From NCBI GenBank assembly GCA_000969725.1, contig JXSR01S017602.1: 33,064 bases of DNA; one strand, written 5' to 3'. The DNA comes from Ophiothrix spiculata (Eukaryota; Echinodermata; Ophiuroidea; Amphilepidida; Ophiotrichidae). Shown piece by piece: positions 25,392 through 33,064 of the stretch. The position numbers and the translations under genes were made by a program. Position 1 is the stretch's first letter. Every line of letters starts with the position of its first letter. The notes under the pieces are model-generated. The model was given only the letters and a program-made list of their open reading frames with translations. It searched no databases and was not told the origin of the DNA.

Positions 25392-25739
25392 GGCCCCAAA
25401 AAATGTTTGGTTGCCCTCCACCGACCGACCCTATTTTTTTTTATTGAAAACTATTTTTTTCCCTCAAAAATATGCAAAACTTACCGAAAACTATGAAAAA
25501 AATTTTTTTGCTTTTTTTGATATTCAACCCTCAAAATGTTTAGGATGTCCCAAATCACTACAAGAAGTATTTAATTGTTTTGATTTGAATGTCGCAGGGG
25601 AAGTTGTGAAGGCTGGAGTGGCCGATCGACCTACCGGTCTGTGGAAGAGTATTGAAAAAAAAAAATTAAAAAAACACCTGACCGACCTAACCTCTCTGAA
25701 AAAAGCTGTGGAGGGCAACCAAACAATTTTTTTGTGGCC
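25392..25739. mobile_element. PIF/Harbinger-like MITE with TTA duplication
   Basis: Ends ggccccaaaaaat and, on the other strand, ggccacaaaaaaattg, both leading into gtttggttgccctcca; TTA on both sides (25389-25391 and 25740-25742). Length 348 bp. The subterminal ccgaccgacc and gaccgacc words are in inverted order. A 125-codon frame running through it (25411-25788) crosses the element's right end and is not a gene. Confidence 0.8.
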
Positions 25740-25744
25740 TTATG

Positions 25745-26505
25745 ACACGTTGGGTACAACCCTTCAACAGGTACAGAGAATGGGTTGATTTAACATCCTA
25801 CAACTTTAGAATTGCCCTCAAAGTTATACTAAATTTTTGTGGTAAATATCTATTGAGCGTATCACGTCTGTCCCAAATCATGTTGACATTTATGGGAAAT
25901 TTCCCATTGTGTTGTGGGAAACAGTGGAGATTTCCACAGCCTGCATAATACAAATATTTCAAGCAAACTTGTCATCGTCATATTAATATGTCAAGATTTA
26001 CTATTGGATATCAAGAAGGCAATATTTAATTTTAGCTGCTGTGTTTTTTTGTGTGTTTACATAATAATTGATTTATGACAAATGAATTGTACTTGCATGT
26101 TAACCAAATGGTGACAGTGGCCCCAAGAAGTCTAAAATGATTTAGCCTTTAGAAACGTTTTGTTTGGGTTTCAGAGTTATTATAGGACATTGGCTACTGG
26201 TCCCATTTTTGGATATGATCTATATAGGAATACCCATCCTGGTGAAACTGATATGTATTTAAATTGGATTCATCTTCATAATGTGCTGGTGGAGACCCAT
26301 GACATAAGTTATATGTAGGTTTTCTCTTGTCCTGGGTCTTCCGAGATCATACCACACTTTTCTTCCATTTTTGTTATCAGTATTTTTCTTTTCTATTATT
26401 TGTATTATTTTAAATGTTAATGTGGACAGTAAGGTGTCGAGTTATTTTTATATACCTCATGTTTAGATACTGGACATCTGATTAAAGGTTATTAAGTCAT
26501 CATGT
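25745..26505. other. Downstream DNA, nothing coding seen
   Basis: AT-rich, no supported gene and no paired repeat ends found. Confidence 0.5.
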
Positions 26506-26509
26506 GTAA

Positions 26510-26735
26510 AGGTGCGTTTACACTGTGACGTAGGGTAACGACTGCGGGTAACGAACTTGCAACTAAAATCTTGCAACTGAAAACGACTGATAGTAACGAT
26601 AGTGTGCGTGGCTAGCGAATTGTGTGAGCGTTAACTGACTTAAACTAATGTTGACTGGCGGATCATTCAAAACTGCAATCCGCAGGTCTACGTTGCTTGT
26701 CGTTACCCCTAAGTCGTCACAGTGTAAACGCACCT
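26510..26735. mobile_element. MITE with AGGTGCGTTTACACTGTGAC ends, 226 bp
   Basis: The left end aggtgcgtttacactgtgac is identical over 20 bases to the complement of the right end, and both continue into gtaacgac after short indels. The trinucleotide taa flanks both sides. The interior carries several gtaacga words. Non-coding. Confidence 0.85.
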
Positions 26736-26846
26736 TAAGCAAGAAAGTGCAATGACTGTCATTTTGCATAAGTTTGCATTATACAGACTATAGTGTTCAA
26801 TTTTGGGTCACTTGCTCTTTAAATGTTCTTCAGGTGACAATAGTAT

Positions 26847-26977
26847 ACAAATATATACCGACTTTTTCAGATCTCTGGTTAAAACTATGTACCTGGAGTG
26901 ACTAAAATAGCAAAGTTTTAGTCACCGAAGGATCATAGTTTTAATCCACAGATCTGAAAAAGTCGGTATATATTTGT
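26847..26977. repeat. 131-bp near-perfect hairpin
   Basis: The left arm (acaaatatataccgactttt, tcagatctctggttaaaac, tatg, ... gagtgactaaaa) pairs with the right arm almost to the centre (... ttttagtcacc, catagttttaatccacagat, ctgaaaaagtcggtatatat, ttgt). There are a few mismatches or one-base bulges and a loop of ~8 bases near 26911. Probable foldback MITE; could form a long stem if transcribed. Confidence 0.85.
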
Positions 26978-26979
26978 TT

Positions 26980-27357
26980 TATATACCACATTAATAAATT
27001 TCTGATTTCGGTAATTTTCATGTGCTAAAAATTTTAATTTAGTATAGTAAAACATTTGAAAAAATACACTCACACAATGCTTACAAGGAATGCGCGCATA
27101 GGGGAGATTGCTTGCGCGTATAACTTTGATGAGTGCGTAATTTCGTGCGTGAAAGTTGCTTCGCGTATAAGGTAAATATAAGCGCTATATAGTATTTCCG
27201 AAAGTGCTAAATAGTACTTCCAAAAGTACTATTTAGTGCCATATAGTACTTTGAAAAGTACTATTTAGGGCTTTCATCAATCTGGTTAAAGCTATTTGAA
27301 ATCATGTGCTCGGGTTTTATCCAATCAACTCTGTTAAATTTATTAATGCGGTATATA
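26980..27357. mobile_element. MITE with TATATACC ends, ~378 bp
   Basis: Left tatataccacattaataaat and, on the other strand at right, tatataccgcattaataaat, both followed by tt. It begins three bases after the 131-bp hairpin. The interior holds CpG-containing words (27090-27170) and the hairpin repeats at 27195-27275. Confidence 0.78.
27195..27275. repeat. Repeated AAGTACTATTTAG hairpins
   Basis: The words ctaaatagtactt and aaaagtactatttag alternate, giving two hairpins in tandem (atagtacttccaaaagtact, then atagtactttgaaaagtact, each followed by atttag). Confidence 0.75.
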
Positions 27358-27752
27358 ATAAGTTGTATTTGTCATCACTACCATATGTTAGATTTATTTA
27401 AGTCGTTGTTATAGAAAGTGATGAAAACCTTTCAGAAAAATTCTTCCTTTTGTCAGGCGCTTTAAGATGGTTGTCATGTGAAGAACATTTCAAGAACCAC
27501 TAATCTAAAACAGGACACTCTGTAGTATGTCATGCAAATTTATGAAAGGGCTAGGGCACTTACGAATTTCTTGCATTATTTGACAAAATGAATTTTATTC
27601 AGAACCCTGCTTTTTGTGTATGTGTGCGGTAGGTGGTGGGAGCTATGAGTTTGTCGTTTATCGTTAAGCCAGTCATTCACAAATATTTGATGCTAAGATT
27701 CATATTTTTGTGAGATTAGTGACATTGACAACACTTGGCATGTAGCAATAAT

Positions 27753-28037
27753 GGGGCAAACTACACGAGAGCTTGGATGCATCCATGTAGATTCCTGGGA
27801 TGTACATTCATGTACATTCAACTCAATACGTTCGTGCGCATCACACACTGCGTGTGCGTGCGTGTTGACAAGCGACTTGGTAGTACGCGTAGGCATAACT
27901 CAAATAGCCACAAACACATAAGCGCAGTTGAATACGCAGCGTGAATCCACATCTGGTGACGTGTCATCGTGTAGACACAATCTCAACTCCTGGAATGTAC
28001 ATGGATGTACATTTCAAGTTCTTGTGTAGTTTGCCCC
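27753..28037. mobile_element. MITE with GGGGCAAACTACAC ends, 285 bp
   Basis: Left ggggcaaactacacgagagc and, on the other strand at right, ggggcaaactacacaagaac, both followed by ttg. The trinucleotide aat flanks both sides. The subterminal catgtacattc words are repeated (near 27800-27820 and 27995-28015). Non-coding. Confidence 0.82.
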
Positions 28038-29939
28038 AATGTCACATGCATAGTGTAAAGTGACATCTGTTGTCATGGTCTCATTTGCATTCCTATGAGT
28101 GCCTGGCTTTGGTATTTTGATTTGATTGTGTATAAATATTATTCTATACGTTTTGGTCCTTGAACTTTATTTTAAAATCAACTATTTGCTATTGGTCCAA
28201 GTTTTAGAGGCAATTGCCAGGGTTTGCAAGCATCTAGTAGTCCAATCCATTTGTGATATGTTATCTCGCTTTTGTCTTTGTTTTATTGCATAATTTTTAT
28301 TTATAAGGTGCTTTGGAAACCAAGCAATAATGTCTCGCTTAATTTTTTTAACTGCCAAACTGAGATTGAAGTGCACATGCATTTATTAACCTGTACCGAA
28401 TTCACTGCCAACCAAGGACACATGATTTTCACTGAAAACCAGAGGACCTCAATTGAGATTTTTCACAGCAAAACATGAACGATTTGTATGAAAACTTAGG
28501 AACTCTGGGGGAACTTTTTGTCAAACCCTAGATGCAAGTTTGAGCAGAATAGCCCCTACGACATGTAAAATAAAAGACAATGTGGACACCTTTGTGTCTC
28601 CTCGTTTTCAGGTGAAACGTCAATTATCTTTGTTATAGGGTAAAAACAAATGTGCTGCTCCTGATTGGGCTGTGAATTGACAGTTCATCTGAGAGGTTGC
28701 ATGTGTGATGAGTTACAATGAAAAGGAGATCATTCTCACTGTACGATATGACTTAGTGCAAGTTGCTGATTGACTAACGTATTCAAGTAATCACATCTGT
28801 ACATCGGTATCGGTAGAAAAATCTCAAGTAAGCGTGACCTCGCTTTTCTAAAGCACCTGTTTGTATTTAGTACGCACTGTTATTTTTCACCTTGATAATT
28901 TAGTTGAAATCTTTGTTATAATGCACGTTAGTAACCATGGTAACTGAACCTTTGGACCACAAATCTGTACTGAATTATAAAATCCATAATGCTGAGTTAT
29001 GATCAATGTGATCAGCAGTTTTGAGTCCATTTTAACATGAGCTTCTAGACAAAGCAATAGGTATATTCTAACGTGTACTATATATATAGGATTATTTTGT
29101 TTTTTATGTTCATATTACCCGTATCTGTTCAAGAAGCCCATTGATTTGAGTGTGATGTACAATAACAAAGTTAATAGGTTGATGGTCATTTTGTTCTAAA
29201 TCAAGCATTTCAATTATTTTGGAATATATTCATGAATCAATTGAACACAGGAATTCAACATTGACCCAAGTCCATTCTACCCTATTAAGGCCAAAGGAAG
29301 TTTACCTACAATGAGGACTATAATTGCCATTTAAAAATTAACCATTGATCATTATTCTGTTTTGCTTGGGTAAGGTAGCATGGACTTTGGTCGGTGTTGT
29401 ATTCCGGTATTCAATTACCTGATATGCTACTAGCTATGAAGCTTTTAAGTTGTGGACATACAATGGTAGAATTTTGCTCAGGCACTTAACATTTGCAACT
29501 CTGAGAGTAGCATAAGTTTGTTTACCAAGGTTATATCGCCAATACTTACAATTTTTGTAAAGCATTGTATTTAAGAGTATTTGTTTTTATTGAATTCTGG
29601 TATTACTTTGACATTCGTTATTTTAAATCAGAACCATGTGTATTAAGTTGTGACTAAAAATCATACATTTTGGTCCAAAACTGACCTAACCATCATCTTC
29701 TACATGAAAATCCACATCTAGAAATGTATACTTGGATATGGATTTACTTATCGGTTGCTGAGTTACAAAGCATTAAATATTTCAGAAAATGAGGGGTTAA
29801 CTGTGCCCTTAAAGCATGGCTTAATTTAAACCCAGAACTCTGTACCATGATCATATGTAGGTTATGTTAGTGCATGAAAAGTTGATGGAACTGAGTGTCT
29901 TGATTGGATCAGATAGTCTGGTCTATGGAATGGAGAGAT
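28038..29939. other. Downstream DNA, nothing coding seen
   Basis: AT-rich with an AATAAA hexamer at 28569-28574. Short open frames lack any support. No paired repeat ends found. Confidence 0.5.
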
Positions 29940-30176
29940 ACTATTATTGTTTCAAATAAATTTAGGACATGAGCATGATTTCTGAACGCAGCCGACGCGT
30001 ATCCATTAGTTGTGACAAGAACGGGACACCGTAAAGTACACAACATCGTTTCCAATCAGTAATCCACAGTGCCGCGACATCGCGCGTGCATTGGGTACTC
30101 GCGTAAAATGCACACGCAATTGTGTTACTAAGCTCAAAATTTTCGTGTCCGAGAATTATTTGAAACAACAATAGTA
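29940..30176 (-). mobile_element. MITE copy B with TTGTTTCAAAT ends
   Basis: Reverse-oriented copy of 9893-10140: the two align along their whole length with substitutions and small indels. The ends are attgtttcaaataaattt and gagaattatttgaaacaaca. The 87-codon minus-strand frame here (29962-30225) and the 78-codon plus-strand frame in copy A share a peptide (e.g. [11 protein letters not shown] versus [11 protein letters not shown]) only because the DNA is the same repeat. Confidence 0.85.
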
Positions 30177-30179
30177 ATC

Positions 30180-32149
30180 TGTATGGAGAGATAATCTGAA
30201 AAAACCCTGATAAGTGCCATCTCAATTATACACCACTGTGAAAAATGGTGTTAATTGCTTTTTTCAGAATATAACATTGGTTTTAGCGGGTAAACATATT
30301 GGTGATTGTCTGTCTTTGCAAAGTAAATATTTTGGTATCAAAATCTAGGTAATCTAGGCCGCAGGCTGGCCAAAAAAGCTAAAATTTTGGATGGCTTTTA
30401 TCGGTTTTGCAATTAAGCTCTTAATCTATTTTTTGTAATTGTATAATTGGGCACTTATATAAATTGGAGTGTGCACCTGGAAGTTGATGCTTCCAGTAAA
30501 CCTTATTATTATTGATCAATCCAAATTTACTGTTGCCTTGTCAAAGATGTCAATTAATTACAAGGTTGATTGCCACCATAACCATTTTTTTGGCATTTTC
30601 AAAATTTAATGTAACTTGGTACCACCTAAGATGAATGGAAGTATAAAATTGTTCAATAAATTTAGTCTCAATATAAATTCTGTACAGATAGATTACAAAG
30701 CATTGTTGACAATATGTCCATTCTGCTTGCTCGAAATGTTTATTTGTACATTTTTGGACAAATATTAAGATATATATTACATGACATGTGTATAATTACA
30801 ATTTCTTGTTTTACTTGACAAATATGTGACTTGATTAAGGGAAATGAACCGTATATTGGCAGGGGTTTATTTTCAGGACGGCGTACTTGTTCATTAAAAC
30901 TGCTACATTTTGGTCCAAACCATATTGCAGTTGTTTATTTGTATCCAGAGAAATGGAAGGGTTTTTTTTTTCAATTTTGAAAACAATCATTATTGCCTTG
31001 AAGTCATAATCAACATTACGCTGGTACCTTCGATGTCGGCGCTTCACTATATGGCTCAGACTGCCCACTATCGCAGGTAATCGTTGATCATAATTGGTCA
31101 AAATTTTAACCAGTAGAATTACACACCTTGTGGCACTTGCATGATGTAACCGGTTTTAACTCCGCGTTACAAGAAAGTTGCGCAATCACCAATGCGTCAC
31201 ACATGCTATGTGTTTGACACTGAAAACAAATGCCTTCCGGACTCAGGCCAATCAAGTGCTTAGATTGATTAGCAGTTACCGGCATTTGGATAAGCCGTCA
31301 GAGCCCAGCGTAAATCAACATTTCCTACATCGGACTCGTTTCACTTGATCCAGTCACATTTTCTTCTTTTTCTTGATTTTATTTCAGCAATATAAAGTCT
31401 TGTTTTGTTGATATGTGTGTTTAACTGCAGTGTCACTTTGTACAGAAAATTAAATAAACTTGTACAAAAATTCAATAAAAACCTCTTAAAAACTGATTTG
31501 ATTGCTATCATGTTTTGTTCAACTTATTTTGTCTTTATCGCTGTGACTTGGTTTCCTCCTTCAAAGGAGCACCAGGTTAGAAGCAGATACTGTCAACAAT
31601 TTGTTAGTATTGTGAACATTTGCAAGCACTGTCCTTTTTAAGATAAAATTGCCACCAAAATCAACTTGGAAAGGTGCAAATTACACTGTATTGGATTGGA
31701 TTTACCAAATGTTCATGGCTCGAAATAATTTTAGTAGTTTTTAATACTTATGGCAAACTGATGTTTTTTCAGTCATATAGAAAGCTGTGGTTTCCGCCAT
31801 ACACACATCTTTTAGTTATCTAATGAGATTTTCTGCTCCGTATTGAGCGATGACCAGGGGCTGATTTCACCAAAACATTTAAATTCATTAAAAACACATG
31901 GTATGACCCCATTTTCCATTAACCTAAAACAACATACTGACTTTTTGTAACATTGTGAAATGCTTGAATATTTTGTAGACTGAAGGGTTTTAAGTTTGTG
32001 AAATCAAATCTTAGCTTGTATGATGCAACAAATGTATACTGAAATTGACCCATCATGGCCTTGTAAATGGCTAGCACATTTGCGAAGATGGTGAATCTAC
32101 CAATATTGTTGCGGGAAACTGAAATAAAGTCTGTAGTATAAAGCTACCC
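30180..32149. other. Downstream DNA, nothing coding seen
   Basis: AT-rich, with AATAAA hexamers near 30654, 31453, 31472 and 32123 that could serve as polyadenylation signals if the transcript reaches here. Open frames at 30835-31101 (minus) and 31405-31641 (plus) have no recognisable domain. Confidence 0.5.
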
Positions 32150-32482
32150 TTAAAGGAGCTTGGTCCAATTTTTCAAAATTTAGTTTTCAATGACATGTGA
32201 AAGATGGCCACTAAAGAATTCTAAGTTTCAAAATTTCAGCTGAATCGGTCAAACCGTTTGATTTTATCGGCAATTTTATATTTTAGAGTCGCCTATGCGT
32301 TACTGTATAAAATTAATTATGGTTACCATAATTAGACACATTTCCATACGTATCTCCAAAACGAAACATAAGCCAGCCGTGAAATTTCACACCGGTTATG
32401 AGAAAAATATGAGCAATATTTTGGTACCAGAATCTCAAAAAGTTTGAAAAAAAGTTGAGGCAATCGGACCATGCTCCTTTAA
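32150..32482. mobile_element. MITE with TTAA flanks (piggyBac-like ends)
   Basis: Left ttaaaggagcttggtccaat and, on the other strand at right, ttaaaggagcatggtccgat. Taking TTAA as the target duplication leaves AGGAGC...GCTCCT ends, which fits piggyBac-type insertion; the short TIR of ~16 bp fits as well. The superfamily is an inference from the duplication only. Confidence 0.65.
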
Positions 32483-33064
32483 TAGTAGGGCAGGTGATTT
32501 CTCAAAAAGGCTTAATTAAGGAGTTAGGTCTAACCAGTAACCTAGAAAAATTCGAATGGTACCAGCAGTTAGGACATGTGTGGGGGGTCATCACCTTGGT
32601 GGATGTAGACTTTTGGGGTAAATTATGAAATTTCGTATTTTATGGATTTTCTCGGGTTTGAAATGGGTTACAAAGCTGTAATTAATATGTTTTATGCAAA
32701 ATATATTTTTACATCATATCCAACCATTATCTTACCAGATTCAAGTCATTTTACACTCTTAAGGCTGGTGTAGACCTTCAAATGGCATAAATGGTTTTTG
32801 TACTCTAACTCTAAAACTAATTGTATAAACTTTATAAAAGTATACATTTTTAAAAGCGGATTTTTACACTGAACATGATGATGATATCAGTTTGTGACCT
32901 AAAATTCCAATTTTGGTAAAAAATGCCAAAAACCATATTTTTTACCCCAAAATTTCTGGAAAGCCTAACTAAAATTTGCATTTGTGAAATGTTGAACTTT
33001 TTTGCTTTTTAGAATCTAGAAACAAATGTCTAGGAACGGTTTTCTCAAATTTTTGATTTTCATC
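32483..33064. other. End of window, nothing coding seen
   Basis: AT-rich. The stretch cttaattaaggagttagg near 32509 and the ttaaggctggtgtagacc stretch near 32759 look like possible repeat ends, but no partner lies inside the window. Confidence 0.4.

Noticed and set aside
25411..25788. 125-codon plus-strand open frame
   Set aside because: Starts inside and crosses the right end of a Harbinger-like MITE; composition follows the A/T tracts of the element.
31034..31078. Short ATG frame followed by a gtaatc donor, as a first exon of another gene
   Set aside because: Only about 15 codons, no partner exon or promoter evidence; a chance match is likely.
1..33064. CRISPR array, prophage, operon or defence system
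   Set aside because: Spliced eukaryotic gene throughout; repeats are inverted or irregular and no regular repeat-spacer pattern exists.

Overview
This window carries one gene on the + strand, embedded in AT-rich intronic and flanking DNA full of small non-autonomous transposons. The gene is the regulatory subunit of the microtubule-severing enzyme katanin (katanin p80, KATNB1). I can place twelve consecutive coding exons, from 1351 to the stop codon at 20747-20749. Every junction has AG/GT borders and the phases match throughout, giving one open reading frame of 580 residues. The missing N-terminal part (about 130 residues, judged against vertebrate p80) must lie upstream of base 1. Exons 1-4 give the later part of the WD40 propeller, exons 5-7 the poorly conserved Ser/Pro-rich linker, and exons 8-12 the C-terminal con80 domain that binds the katanin p60 ATPase and microtubules.

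Organism: a metazoan with multi-kilobase introns, a tRNA-derived SINE, a LINE fragment and many MITE-like elements. The gene content and repeat style would suit a marine invertebrate such as an echinoderm or hemichordate, but nothing here proves that. A 50-base run of N marks a scaffold gap at 16262-16311.

Layout: 1-1350 upstream intron; 1351-20749 the katanin exons and eleven introns; 20750-33064 downstream DNA (3' UTR and/or intergenic) with no gene I can support. About twenty inverted-repeat elements of 130-800 bp are scattered over introns and downstream DNA. Several fall into families, based on shared ends: a pair with CAGRGATGCCAC ends and 6-bp target duplications, a pair of PIF/Harbinger-like elements with TTA duplications, a pair with TTGTTTCAAAT ends in opposite orientations, and a group with TATATACC ends. 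A minus-strand fragment of a LINE reverse transcriptase C-terminus with its 3' tail lies at 17589-18028.

The most unusual feature is that three of the eleven 5' splice sites of this one gene are duplicated together with the end of their exon. One is part of a 26-bp direct repeat flanking a SINE (4545-4829), one lies in a near-identical triplication (10735-11097), and one in a four-copy degenerate array (14126-14426). In each case only the first donor keeps the reading frame open. I see no sign of a prokaryotic-type system, a CRISPR array or a viral gene.
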